From assembly GCA_003952965.2 (NCBI GenBank), contig CM025855.1, positions 2,802,707-2,866,706 on the forward strand: a DNA stretch of 64,000 nucleotides. Reading direction: 5' to 3'. Source of the DNA: Morella rubra. Taxonomy: Eukaryota > Streptophyta > Magnoliopsida > Fagales > Myricaceae. This document shows, one piece after another, positions 46,133-57,589 of the stretch (the stretch's first letter is position 1; every line of letters starts with the position of its first letter). The position numbers and the translations under genes were made by a program. Under the pieces are notes generated by a model. The model did not search any database, was not told the DNA's origin, and saw only the letters and a list, made by a program, of their open reading frames with translations.

Positions 46133-47642
46133 CAGTGGATCCAGGAGGTGGCGATCTTGGGCGGCCGTCACCCATTGCACTGCTCAAAAGAAAAAATTAC
46201 ATGTAAATTTTTTTTTTTTTCATAAGTTGGCTTAGGCTTATGGGAGCCCAATCCCCATAAACCCAGGCCAACCCTGGTTTTGCAGCCTGCAGGGCCTAGG
46301 CCTAGGCCTGTAAAGGAGCCCATCGCCCCCACCACCACCACAACCTCACAGACCCTTAAAGCAAAGCTCTAGGGGCCCGTAAAACGATCGCAGCACCATC
46401 TTCGTCCCCTCTGTACATCTCTGTTTCTATGCTTATTTGCCCCAAAGAAAGGAGTTTCCAGGTGTGTTGGTCGTTTGCTTTGGGTTCGCGAGAATGGGAT
46501 AAGAATTCTAATAGAGAGAGGGAGAGAAGGAGTTGAGAGTGGGGTATGGAGAAAGGAAAGTTGGAGGGAGTAACGCGACAAGAGGTGGTGGAAGCAAGCA
46601 GATTGATATGTCATTGTCATTGCAGCTCTGCAGGATCGGTCCTCCTCTCCTCCTTGGGCCCTGGAGACTCTTCTTTTCAACGTGCGAACTGCTGCTGCTC
46701 AGCTTCATTTTTGTCGTTGGCAGCATGTTCCTCGCTATGCGAATTTGCTTCCGCACCGTTTAGCTCAATGGGCGGCATCCTCGAATTTCGCGGGTGTCAT
46801 TCCCTTTCTAGTTTCTTCCCGAGCTTTCTTGTTCTTATCCTTGGGTTTTTTAGGGCTTTGCCCCCCTTGACGCTCTTTGTTTTGTATCAACTCTGTTCTC
46901 CCTTTTATAGTACATGTCTGCATTTGCTCAAAAAAAAATAAAAAAAGCAGACTGATATGACCGAAGGGTTTTATACTCTACGCGTGATTTAAAAGTGCGT
47001 TTTTCACTTTTCACTTTTCACTTTTCCGGCATATAAAACATAGTTGTACAGAGGTTGCTTTTGGGGACTATCTTTTAATTTCAATGACCGATTAATTTGA
47101 TAAATTCAAGTTTGGCTTTCAGTCGGTCACTGCCGTGAACAAATGCCAACGATATGCCCGAGACTACTTCTAGACTTAGGTGGTGGTTTAATTTAGATTA
47201 CGAGAAATATAAGGTGAAGATTCCCCATAGGCCCAGGCCAATCTTGGTTTTGTGAAATTGAGAATTTTTTAGTAGTATCATTTTTAATTAATTTGATTGT
47301 AATGTCAATTGAATTCAATGTAATTAGATTGGAATTTGGATTTGAATTAATTAGATTGGAATTTGGATTTTTGAGTTGTGAACCAAATGATTGATTGTCT
47401 TTACTTTGTTTTATTTTGTTTAGATAATGGATAAATTTGTGATAAGAAAGCCACGCAGTGTGGAGTCGTCCTAGTCGTAGTACATAGTACAGTACGTGTA
47501 TTCTAATAATTTTAATGCTTTTAGTCTTTAATTTTTGATATTTAACTCTAAGACAATTTTTTGCATTACGAAAGAAAAAATTTCTTGTCATTTCGCGTTT
47601 AAAGTTTGACCCCCATGAATTTTGATCCTGGATCCGCCACTA
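46133..47642. mobile_element. Non-autonomous hAT-like transposon (~1.5 kb)
   Basis: The ends are short inverted repeats, CAGTGG(-)ATCCAGGA at left and TAGTGGCGGATCCAGGA at right (reverse complement), the common ending of plant hAT elements. It sits in the kinase exon of J/K at a TA-rich spot, which obscures the 8-bp target duplication. No hAT transposase is seen. The interior has a ~30-bp direct repeat (CCCAGGCCAACCCTGGTTTT near 46262 and CCCAGGCCAATCTTGGTTTT near 47230), which may bracket a nested insertion or captured segment. Open frames at 46369-46941 overlap on both strands and match nothing I recognise. Confidence 0.72.
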
Positions 47643-48592
47643 TATATATATAAGGACAAACTAGGTAAAGGGGGCTATGATACTGTATTCAAAGGAACAC
47701 TTCGAAGTGGTTAACTTGGAGCTATAAAGAAGTTAGGTAAGTCCAAAGCTAATGGAAAAGACTTTATTAGCGAAGTTGCAACTATTGGAAGGATTCACCA
47801 CTTTAATATTGTGCAACTCATTGGTTTTTGCATTGAAGGATCGACACGAGCTCTCGTATATGAGTTTATGCCTAAAGGGTCTCTCAATAACTACATTTTT
47901 TCAGAAGAGGAAAGTGTCCTCCTAAGCTACCAAAAACTGTATGATATTGCTTTAGGAGTGGCTTGTGGAATTGAATATTTACATCGAGGATGTGACATGC
48001 AGATTTTACATTTTGATATCAAGCCCCACAACATTCTTCTGATGATAATTTTACACCTAAGATTTCTAACTTCAGCCTAGCAAAATTGTATTAAACAAAA
48101 GACAACTATGTTTCGTTGATTGCAGTGGGAGGGATGTTAACATATATGGCTCCTGAATTATTCTACAGAAATATTGGGGGAATCTCCTACAAAGCCGATG
48201 TTTATAGCTTTGGAATGTTGTTAATGGAAATGGCAAGTAGAAGAAAGAACTTCAATGAATCTATAGACCATTCAAGCCAAAAATACTATCCTGCTTGGGT
48301 CTATAAGCAGTTGTATGAAGGAAAAGACATAGAAATTGAAGATGTCACATAGGTGGAAAAGCAAATTGGTAGAAAGATGATCATGGTTGCATTATGGTGC
48401 ATATAGATGAAGCCTAGCAATCGTCCTTCAATGCACAAAGTTGTAAGAATGCTTGAAGGAGAAGTTAAATCCTTACAAATTCCTCTCAAACCTTTCTTGT
48501 CCTCATCTCCAGAAAGACTGATAAATGTAGATGTTGGAGACAGTTCAACTCAAACTTGGTCATCGATTGAATCGGGTGAATCAAGTCAATAA

Positions 48593-49320
48593 AAGTACTA
48601 GGAAGCACTAATATTTGCATTTAATTCGAATTGAACTGTTAGTCTTCGCATATCTGATCATACAAAAGGCACTTCATATGTCTACGACATGCATGTATTC
48701 AATTGTCTGAGTTATAAGAGCTTTTGCAATTATTTTCACTTCAAAATTCAACTTCATTTGAGTAGTTGTGGTGATGCATTGAGACTCGCAAAATGCACTT
48801 TTTTGTAAGTTTACGGAGAATATTATTAGAATGAAACAATAACAGTAGTTGATCACCATAGAGCTCCGAAAATTTGTGAAATTTTTTCCTGGATAGGTAC
48901 TACTCTCTTATGATTTGTCAGTACTTGTGGCCGCTAAAAAGAGAATATTGATCTGGTGTAACCAATTAACTCTGCAGATTCAATTATTATCTCCGTCCCT
49001 AATCACTCCATTAATTATATTAAGTTATCAAGTCTTGAATTGAAACCTTAAATATTCTGGTGCAACCAGCTGATCGAGAGATGAAAGCAACATTCATTCA
49101 TATAAGGCCAAAGCAACATTCCATCTATAGGATAGGAATTACATATCAAAGTCGACTTAATTACGAGTGGTAGGTCATGTATAGAAGCAAGTCACAGAAC
49201 GTCTCTGTCATACGAAGGCTTCGGGAAAATTCCATGGATCATGTCCTTTTGTAGGCAAGACTACTGTCCAAATTATTTATTCTAATTGCAAATTATAAAT
49301 TGGCTCCACGACAACCTTCC
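48593..49320. other. 3' flank of K, paralogous to 28660-29283
   Basis: No gene. It ends with the array-wide GATGAAAGCAACATTC...AGTCGACTTA...ACGAAGGCTTCGGG block (49078-49230). Confidence 0.65.
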
Positions 49321-49324
49321 TCAG

Positions 49325-49545
49325 GCCAATAATGGCGTAGGACGGCGCATGTATCAATATCGTACTCTTAGAAATTCAGAAGATGAACAAAATTTCAGGG
49401 AAAATTAGGGGAAGAAGACTATGGTTTTATATTCAAAGGAACACTTTAAAATGTTCAATTCTTTACTATATATAAATATGCTAGGTACGGCCAAATATAA
49501 TGGGTAAAAATTTATTATTGAAGTTGCAACCAATATTATTGGATG
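49325..49545 (+). pseudogene. Highly decayed kinase N-lobe relic
   Basis: AGGCCAATAATGGCGTAGGA, then CGTACTCTTAGAAATTCAGA, AGATGAACAAAATTTCAGGG, TTCAAAGGAACACTTTAAAA and GAAGTTGCAACCAATATTAT align with the RPIRYSY...TNNF...KLGEG...FKGTL...EVATI coding blocks of the other kinases. It has many indels and stops and is much more diverged than the others. It ends where LINE sequence begins. Confidence 0.7.
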
Positions 49546-49629
49546 GGGAGTATCTCTCTTAATATTCGAAATGTTAATTGGCTGTCTATTAGGTTATACC
49601 ATTATTTCACCAAGGCTGGCTAGACTCCT

Positions 49630-50070
49630 AAAAGTGTAATGGCTGAAACCGGACACAGGGTGGATTAAGATTAATACAGATGGTTGTAGTTTAGAAAATC
49701 CTGGCATAGCGGGTGGAGGTGGTGTGATTCGGGATGAGGAAGGAATTTTATTGGCTGCTTGTTTTGTGTCTTATGGCTCGGGTTCTACTAACTACGCTGA
49801 GTTGAGAGCCCTGATTGATGGGTTGCGAATGTGTCATGAGATGAATTATTTTGCCATTCAAATTGAGTGTGACTCGTGCATTGTGCTTGATTGGGTGCAT
49901 AATGGTACTTGTACGTTATGGAGATTGAGAAATGAATGGAAGATTTTTGTATTTTTCGGGAAGCAAATCAAGCTGCAAATTTCTTAGCAAAGTTTGGAGC
50001 AAGGCGTACCCAACAAAGGTTTTATAGCTTTAGGGAGTTATCTCATGAATTAAGAGGGTTTTGAATAAAA
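49630..50070 (+). pseudogene. LINE-type RNase H domain fragment
   Basis: The frame reads KPDTGWIKINTDGCSLENPG, IAGGGGVIRDEEGILLAACF, then YAELRALIDGL and IQIECDSCIVLDWVHNG, the RNase H fold (RVT_3-like) found at the C-terminal end of plant LINE ORF2 proteins, with D, E and D catalytic-type positions visible. A one-base shift near 49945 moves the end (FREANQAANFLAKFGAR) into another frame, stopping near 50063. The upstream reverse transcriptase is absent, so this is a 5'-truncated copy inserted beside the kinase relic. Confidence 0.82.
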
Positions 50071-50149
50071 TTCGGAGGTACCACTCTTTTCTTAGAAAAA
50101 AAACCTTCGAAAATGCATAAATTTTCATGAGAGAATTTAATTCTACGAG

Positions 50150-50282
50150 CTAGCAACCCAATATTATAGCGGAATATTCCGCTTCATTGTATCTAAAGCA
50201 AGCAAGGGATTGAGTCTCTACGAAAAGTCTCAGAGACGGTGAGAAATTAGGAAGCGGAATATCCCGCTTCATCGTATCCCCT
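50150..50282. repeat. Direct repeat with palindromic core
   Basis: GCGGAATATTCCGC (50169-50182) is a perfect 14-bp palindrome followed by TTCATTGTATC. A second copy, AAGCGGAATATCCCGCTTCATCGTATC, lies about 85 bp further on. Function is unknown; it may be the edges of a small insertion. Confidence 0.6.
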
Positions 50283-50924
50283 TTTTTTTCCTCTGCTTCT
50301 GGCCAGTCGATGGAATTAGGAAGAAAAAGGAGGGCTATACATCAATTAAAAAAGATCTCTTTGATTCTGGCGAGATTTTTCTATGACATCCCGTAAGTCA
50401 ATAAATTACTCCTGGAAATGTCATAACTGCTGAATCAATGTGCCACGTGGATACTCTAATTACATGGGCCGGGTCCTTCTTCGACGTGTGGAGACACTAG
50501 AAGATGAAAGCAAAGTCCAGCAGTACTAGAAAGTCGATTTAACGACTTGTAGCTTTATGAAAGCAAGTCAAAGAAAGTCTGCCATATAATTAATTATTTC
50601 TTCTTAGGTCTATGTTTGGATGCTCAAATTATGAAAGAGAATTTATTTTCCCTAATGAAAAAAAAAATTTGAGGCTTGTGTGGAATTCTCTTTTTATGAA
50701 AAGGTATTTCTGAAAAAAAGTGTGGAAGAGAGAGAACTTGATTTGGGAAGGGTAAAAATTTTGTCGGCCAAAAACTTTCAAAATGCTTATAAAAATGAAG
50801 AAATTTTTGTGCTGCCAAACATCTCTTTCCAATTTTTTTTCTCACAAAAGCGGCACAAAAAATCAATCTCAAATTCTACTAAGCTTTTTGAAATGGGCTT
50901 TGCGCATAACGAAGAACTATAGAA
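50283..50924. other. Intergenic repeat blocks
   Basis: 50390-50590 is another copy of the GTGCCACGTGGATACTCT...AAGTCGATTTAACGACTTGT block. 50600-50880 is AT-rich, beginning TATGTTTGGATGCTC and containing GCCAAACATC, possibly a decayed MITE. No gene. Confidence 0.55.
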
Positions 50925-51200
50925 CTCTCGAGATTAATCATTCTAATCCTTAAAAGCCATACAAGTGCAATCTACAACATCACGTGATTTGAACGTCTTC
51001 TAGTGCACTACAATTCTTCTGGGATGATTTCTAACTCTTGATTTGAACGTCTCTTAAGTAGTTTTGCATTGGTTCTTACCAGACCTGTAGAGGCAAATTA
51101 AGGGATTAGGAGGCATGGTTGATTTATCTCCTTCTCCTTCACCTTCTGTCCTTCCAACATTTGAACACGAGTTTCATTGAAAGACGATTCGAAGTCAAAC
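50925..51200 (-). pseudogene. Type 2 LRK10L kinase C-terminal relic
   Basis: 50925-51195 matches the 3' end of the intact type 2 gene (36840-37060): the tail region (CTTCTGGGATGATTTCTAAC, TTTGAACGTCT, GACCTGTAGAGGCAAA) and part of PSMKLVLQMLEG (CCAACATTTGAACACGAGTTTCATTGAA region). It is then joined to AGTCAAACACACCAAAGGAG, the promoter sequence of a type 1 gene. This is a third, collapsed head-to-head arrangement. Confidence 0.8.
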
Positions 51201-51301
51201 ACACCAAAGGAGACTTTAATTGGCCCATTAAAATCTCTTCTTTAATTGGCCTATGCCATACCCTCTCTCGTAATCCTCTCTCTCTCTCACAGCTCCCTCA
51301 A

Positions 51302-52437
51302 GGGAACGGATTCCCTCCGAAGCCTACATAAGGGACGGTCAAGATTAAAAAAAAAACAAATCAACGGTTAAAACATGTCCACGTCATTTAATGAAAAAAA
51401 AGGCTGGAGATGGCTTGTGGCTCGGCTTAGACGGCTTCAAATATCATTTTCCCTTCTTTCTCTTGACATCCTCTTTTCATTGTCCCTTTCTCTCTCCTCT
51501 ATTCGCCGAAATCTCGCCGGAGTCGAGAGAAAAAGTTAACTGTAACAATTTTTTTCTCGCGTGAGAGACTCGGATTATACCTGTCTTTTTTTCCTCCGCA
51601 ACAGTCCGCCGACTGCATACAACCTTGTTTACTTGGAAGAGATGGCTTGAAAATGGCAGGGCCGAATTGTTTGTCTGTCTTATAAAGGAAACATCTTCAT
51701 TGCAAACATAAGTACTTATTAAATACTGACTTTGAAGTAATGTCCTCAGGTTCAGGACATTTTTCATCCATTAATATATTTGCTTGAGACTAAAGGTAAT
51801 TTTAGGAAGTTAAAAAATTGTTCAGATTAAAATTTTCAAAATTGACAAGTAACATGGGAAACCGGAAAACAAATATGCATTAAAAAATTGGAATAGAAAG
51901 AAATTTATTTATGCATCAGAACCTTTTCGAAGAACCTTTTGCGCTTACACTCTGCAATAACACCGACCCTCATGAACTCAACTGATTCAGCAACCTCTCC
52001 TCGGGCTCGTTGTCGTCCACAATCACCTGTACGCCAATTTGAAGTAGAGGGTGTTGGCATAGGCCAGAGAAATATCACAGACGCCAAAGAAGAAGAAGAC
52101 GACGACGAAGAAGAAGAAGAGAGGGGGCCTTCTTGGGCCACCAGTGGGACATACCCGTTTCTGGGTCTGAAAATGAGTGAGCTAGGAAGAGGAAGGAGAG
52201 GAGAGGAGAGTGAGAGGGGCAAGAGGGCATGCCGTGAGAAAGAAGGGGAAGAAAAGAAGAAGGGACTTGCGTGAGAGAAGGAACAGAAGATTTGGGGGAT
52301 TTTGAGTCGTCTAAGCCGAGTCACAAGTCATCTTCAGCCTTTTTTTTCATTAAATGACATGGACATGTTTTAACCGTTGATTTGTTTTTTTTAATCTTGA
52401 CCGTCCCTTATGTAGCCTTCGGAGGGAATCCGCTCCC
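51302..52437. mobile_element. Pack-MULE-like element (1136 bp) inserted in exon 1 of pseudogene L
   Basis: The terminal inverted repeats are about 140 bp and nearly identical. Left starts GGGAACGGATTCCCTCCGAA; right, reverse-complemented, starts GGGAGCGGATTCCCTCCGAA. Both continue through AAGGGACGGTCAAGATT and CTCGGCTTAGACG. No transposase is present. The interior contains captured gene sequence (see 51908-52082). Long TIRs plus gene capture suggest a Mutator-like non-autonomous element, though no 9-bp target duplication is visible. The host reads GCTCCCTCA on the left and TCACC...CCTATTTCTTCCTGCGG on the right, so about 75 bp encoding L's start codon and signal peptide are missing. Confidence 0.75.
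51908..52082 (-). pseudogene. Captured fragment of a nuclear gene for plastid ribosomal protein bS21
   Basis: On the minus strand, 52082-52029 reads VCDISLAYANTLYFKLAY. After a shift the next frame reads QVIVDDNEPEERLLNQ (52027-51980). After another shift comes MRVGVIAECKRKRFFEK (51973 on) to a TAA at 51905-51907. These three blocks are in the order and spacing of the conserved core of chloroplast 30S ribosomal protein S21 (YANTLYFK..., NEPEERLL..., ...GVI-ECK-RRFFE). Two small frame breaks and loss of the basic C-terminal extension show it is a non-functional captured copy. A serine-rich stretch upstream (52090-52300) may derive from the transit peptide. Recognition is from memory of the family and has not been tested by a search. 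Confidence 0.72.
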
Positions 52438-52439
52438 GT

Positions 52440-55075
52440 TTCACCACTAGTAATCAATGTCCTATTTCTTCCTGCGGTGGTATCGACAATATAAAATATC
52501 CGCTTCGATTAGTAGACGATCCACCAAACTGCGGCGATCAAAGGTACAAGCTGTCCTGTGAGAAAAATTCAAACAGTGTTATACTTATCTGCTGGAAAAT
52601 ATTACGTACAAGAAATCTCTTATTACGGTGTGCATGTTGGTGAGTTCAGAATCCGTGTTGTAGACTCGCGAATTTCGAAGGATAATTACTCCTCAACCCC
52701 CCTTTGTTCTCCAGATTTCGACTACGATCTCAGGGCATGGGATCCCTGCAGGCCGTCATAGCAAAACGGTGTGGTTTTCGTGAGCTGTGAAAAGCCAGTG
52801 AATTCCCCATTCTATCTCAACGCTTCCAGTTGCTTTGATGATGAAGCGTATTCTTCCAACTCTTCATCATCCCATTCCAAGAGGCGCCATAGATATATTT
52901 TATCTGGTCAGATGAATGCATCGGTATTAATGGAGTTGTGCCAACCGGAACACAGGTGTTTGTCTTCGTGGCCGGGAAATGATGACATAAATATTTCGTG
53001 TACGGACGTGCAAAACATGTTACTATATGGTTTTGAATTATTATCGTCGAGGGTTTGGAATTGTGGAATCTTTGGAAGATTAGTTTGCTCCCCAGATCAA
53101 GACGACAACCAAGTTTATTCATGCCGGTGCACCCGTGAGTGAAAAATGAATATTGAAACATCCAATTGAATTGTAATACATATTCTACCATACGGTGAAC
53201 ATTATTTTTCTTTTACATTTTTTTCCGTATATATTTCTGAATATTTGCAATTCTTTTATCTTTACTGTCATGCATAGACCTTTTTTATGAATTATATCCC
53301 AATGATATATTCTTGATCTAATAATATCGGATACGCATGCAGGGGTGGTGTATTGTATATTATGGGTTATAATTACTTTCTTTGCGTTAAAGACGTTTCT
53401 CAAGGCTAATGTTGTTTCTTCTTTTTCTTTGATCAACCAGGGACCGGTACTCTGCTAATCAAATATTGTAAGGTTTATTTGCGTTCAATTATGGAAAGTT
53501 GTTACTTAATACCTCTGTTTAAAAGTGATTAGGAATCACAATCTAAAGTTTTGAGAAAAAGAAAAACTTGAAATTATTCAATCATCACTTGCTTGAGTAT
53601 TGAATTAACTCTCTTGAAATTTTTCTGTCGCAGATTCAATAAATATTGCTTTCGTCGCAGCACTGGCCATTGGTAAGAACTCGAATCTGCTTTGATGATA
53701 TTTACATTCTTTTGTACTGTAAACGATTTCTTAATTTCTGAAGCGAGAAAGCGCAGGTTTTGAACGTAAAAATACTTTGCTTGAAGAAGACAAAGACACC
53801 AATTAGTAGTTAATGCGACGTACTACGTACATGACTGACAAATTCAACTAAAAAAAATGCCTGCGGTGCTGTAAACAAAATATTTGTCTTTCTATTGTTC
53901 TGATGATTAATTTATATTCCTGCACATGCAGGAGCACAGTTTGCAGCAAAAGTTGTAATTGGGACTCCATGTGTGATTTTTTTGTTAATATATATATGGC
54001 GTAAGAGGCATTTCTCAATGTATGATGCTATTGGAATTTCTGCAAAGCAACAATAACCTCAGGCCAATAAGGTTTTCTTATAAAGAAATTAAGAAGATGA
54101 CCAATAATTTCAAGGAGAAACTAGGTGAAGGAGGCTATGGTAATGTATTCAAAGGAACACTTCGAAGTGGCCAACTTGTTGCTGTAAAGATGCTAGGAAA
54201 GGCCAAAGCTAATGGGCAAGAATTTATTAGCGAAGTTGCAACCATTGGAAGGATTCACCATGTTAATATTGTGCAACTTGTTGGCTTTTGCTTTAAAGGA
54301 TCAAAACGAGCTCTTGTGATCAGAACGAGCTCTTGTATACAAGTTCATGCCCAAAGGATCTCTCGATGAATTCATTTTTTTCTCAAGAAGAAGGTATCTT
54401 CTTAAGCTACCAGAAACTATATGATATTGCTCTAGCAGTGGCTCGTGGAATTGAATATTTGCATCGAGGATGTGACATGCAGATCTTACATTTTGATATT
54501 AAGCCCCACAACATTCTTCTTGATGACAATTTTACTCCCAAAGTTTCTGACTTTGGCCTAGCAAGATTGTATGCAGTAAATGACAGCATTGTTTCTTTAA
54601 CTATTGTAAGAGGACCTTGGGATACATGGCTCCTGAGTTATTCTACAAAAATATTGGAGGCCTCTCATATAAGGCTGATGTTTATAGCTTTGGAATGTTG
54701 TTAATGGAAATGGCAAGCAGAAGAAAGAATTTGAATGTGTCAATAGACCATTCAAGCCAAGTTTATTTTCCTACTTGGGTCTTTGACCAATTGCAAGATG
54801 GAAAGGATATAGAAATTGATAACGTGACAGAGGAAGAAAAGGAAATTTGTAAAAAGATGATCATAGTTGCATTGTGGTGTATACAGATGAAGCCTAGCTA
54901 TCGTCCTTCAATGCATGAAGTTATAGGAATGCTTGAAGGAGAAGTTGAATCCTTACAAATGCCTCTCAAGCCTTTTCTGTCCTCATCACCAGACAGACTA
55001 ATAGAAGATGTTGGAGACAGCCCAACTTGGCCATCAACTACATCACAGGACTCAAGTTTATCAACCAAGTGTTAA
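52440..55075 (+). pseudogene. LRK10L-type receptor kinase pseudogene L
   Basis: Type 1 gene without start codon or signal peptide. Ectodomain: CPISSCGGIDNIKYPLRL, NCGDQRYKLSCE, a frameshift near 52563, then [15 protein letters not shown]..., TAG at 52759-52761, then VVFVSCEKPVNSPFYLNASS to CRCT before GTGAGT at about 53136. Exon 2 (53441-53467) and exon 3 (53634-53672, SINIAFVAALAIG) keep correct GT-AG sites and phase. Exon 4 from 53932 (AQFAAKVVIGTPC) loses two bases in DAIEEFL near 54033. A ~17-bp local duplication (GATCAGAACGAGCTCTTGT, near 54318) breaks the hinge, and an indel near 54613 precedes GYMAPE. The blocks 54333-54610 ([22 protein letters not shown]) and 54617-55072 (C-lobe and tail) are otherwise open. 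Paralog of F. Confidence 0.92.
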
Positions 55076-55863
55076 ATGCCTATTATCCTTGCTAGGGAAA
55101 GTTAATATATATTTGCATCAATAGGAACAATCAGGCTTCCCTAGTTTATATTCCTATACAACATCTAAGTTTTCATTTGAGCTATGATAGCTGTTGCAAC
55201 ATCTTATATTATTCAACATTCAGCTTCATTTGAAATGGCATGGTCAATTTTACTTCTTATTGAAATTGGATTGGGAAAAAAATAAATAAAATTGTTGGGG
55301 AAGGTAGTGAAAATTTTAATGAGATTTGTGAACATTTTGTTGGAATTTGTGAAAGAAAAAAAAGCAATGAAGTTAGTAAAAAGTTGTTGAAATTCGTGAA
55401 AAAAATGATTTTGAAAAACCATCCAAGCAGGGTTGTATTTTATCCATTTTAAAAGCCTAACAATTAATGTATGAAAACATGAAAGGATCAGGACCAATAA
55501 TATTAACCAACCCAAAAACATCTAATTTAATTAACTGGTTTTCATATCATAATAGCTCTCCCAAGTCCCATTTATCAAAAAGAAAATAACCAAGTTTCAA
55601 GGCCTGCTTTAAGACAATGGGCCTCAAGCCTTTATGGGTCTGCTTGTTGGGCCCAACAGTAGAGAAATAAAGGAACAGACAGTGGAAGGTTACATGACTA
55701 GTTATCCACTTAGTGAGTGAAAGCTTTGAAGCCACAAAGATTTTCTTGGCCAGCCCAGGCCCATATTCTCAGTCCTAAAGTTAAATAACTCAAAAGAACA
55801 CCTTAGCCAAAATAATTATTCGACTGTTGTAGAAGGCCGGCCTATATAGCAAGTTATGGGAAA
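55076..55863. other. 3' flank of L, paralogous to 30271-31050
   Basis: AT-rich GTGAAAG/GTTGTTGAAATT block and CAAGGCCTGCTTTAAGAC...GGCCAGCCCAGG block as downstream of F. No gene. Confidence 0.7.
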
Positions 55864-56876
55864 TGTCACGCCCGTGCTAGTACTTACCCCTAGGCTCTCC
55901 TATAGTAATAGAATGCACATAAGCGGGAATTACTGCACGAATTAATCTTATAAAGACCTGATAACTGGCTTTGAAAAAGCTTAGCGGAAACGTTTTAGTG
56001 AAAAGAGATGATTATAATAAGGAAGGAAAAATAATAGTTTCAGGGATTTAACAAATAGGTCACACTGTATTAAAGACGGATAATAAAATAACTTAGTCAA
56101 TTAAATAGGTGAACTTATAAAAATATTTTCTTTTTTTTTTTTAGACACAATCTGGTAATGAGGTGAAAGTTAAGGGCAACTTGTGGCTTAAGGAAGAAAC
56201 AGGGTAGTAGGAAATCTCAAAATATAGATACAAAATTTTTCCACTAGTACATTTACAAAGAACAAAATCCTTCGCGAGGATATAAAGTAGCACAAAGTAA
56301 GTACAAAAGTGGAAGCTGTCTACAGCTTTCTATCCTACAACAACAGAATGTACAATAACCAAACCCAAAAGTGACTACAACTAATATCTACTAAACCCTC
56401 GACTCGTGTTGGAGGTTAGGTCTATAATTTCATTTTTTCGATATCCTTACCGGCGCGCCGGTGGAGGAGGGATGTCAACAGAAACATTGGGTCCAAATCA
56501 ACTAACTCGAAATCCTCAACTAAGGGAACTGGACAGTCGGAGGCTCTTTAAGGTACCATTGGGGCTCGTACCCCACATAAACCTCAAACGCGTCAGTGAC
56601 AAATGTCCAAATTGTCATCACTAGAATGTATGGGTCAACATCCAAAACTCCTCACTCATAAAGGTCAACATCTGTTACGTCCAGGATTCACAGCCAGAAC
56701 GGTACATACAAGAAAATTAAACAAATAAAGGGGTGAGTCCTACTGACTCAGTAAGGGGGAAAAGGGAACAATTATGAACAAGCATGTAAACAATAAGAAT
56801 TAAGCATTGATAACCATAACAAGATAACAGTGTATGCTCGATGCAATGCATGGATGATGCATCTGTTTCCCTGTTA

Positions 56877-56922
56877 TTTCCTTTCTTTCTTTTCTTTCTT
56901 TCTTTCCTTTCTTTCTTTCTTT
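56877..56922. repeat. (CTTT)n pyrimidine tract in the solo LTR
   Basis: TTTCCTTTCTTTCTTTTCTTTC-type repeats, about 45 bp. Confidence 0.9.
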
Positions 56923-57589
56923 TCTGGTCATCAGAGGTGTCCTTTAGTCTCTCTGTTTAACCCCCAGAGTCTGGGTTGTGCGTCCCTCCTCTCCTCTGGG
57001 ACTGTCCCGTGCCCCGGCACCAGGACCCTGTCAAGCGTATATTGTTTCACGCCAAGGATACCAACCACTCCTTTCAGTGGTGGCTTGCACTATCCCACTG
57101 TTGTGATCGGTACCGTCACCCTGTCATCGGACACCTCTGGGTATGGGTTTCATTTCTGTCATTCTGTTATTAGATTTCCCACACCCATGAGATGACTCAT
57201 GACATGATGATGCAACATATGTCATATGCCTCATTGATAATCAAGTAATCAAAGAATTTCAATGGATTTCATATGCCAACTGTCATATAAAATAAAGCAA
57301 CCTAAATTCACAATAACTTTTCATAATGGCCGGGTCTCATCTTCAATAAAAAGACTTAATTTTTTTTTTCATTTCATGAGGTTCATGTGTTAGACTCGGT
57401 CAACTTAACATTTAAGTCAACATAACTGAAACGATAGGAATACCACATGCCGTAATAGGCAAGTCCAACAACTTATATGGCTGGATTTTTTATTTATTTT
57501 ATTTTTAAACCTACTAAGGACCGGCTATTCAAGAAAAACCTCAAGGATTTAGGGCCCTTAATTGTATTCAAAAGAAAAAGCCTCGCAGG

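Larger units (their letters stand above)
44327..48592 (+). pseudogene. LRK10L-type receptor kinase pseudogene J/K, split by an hAT element
   Basis: Paralog of E. Exon 1 from ATG 44327 encodes MLFLARLMSVIVLVLLHQC and CGSIHEIRPPFRL. A TAA at 44528-44530 and a frameshift near 44683 break the ectodomain, whose second half is open (VVFVNCERPANSQFYL ... [12 protein letters not shown]). Small exon remains lie at 45190-45219 and 45846-45882 (GRLYGYGQVII). Exon 4 survives only as HDAIEEFLYI (46102-46130) before the hAT insertion. Beyond it the kinase resumes at 47654 (DKLGKGGYDTVFKG) with about 90 nt of the [12 protein letters not shown] region missing. The kinase has TAA/TAG stops (47713, 48350, 48405 regions), a one-base loss near 48040 after [11 protein letters not shown], and a damaged DFG. 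The tail [20 protein letters not shown] matches E. Confidence 0.9.

Noticed and set aside
46369..46941. Overlapping frames on both strands inside the hAT element
   Set aside because: Low-complexity S/L/P-rich translations in three or more frames without a family match. Kept only as unexplained cargo.
51905..52324. Poly-serine 139-codon frame as a real protein
   Set aside because: Only its last 22 codons match the bS21 core; the upstream part is in a different frame from the matching YANTLYFK block, so the frame as a whole is not a gene.
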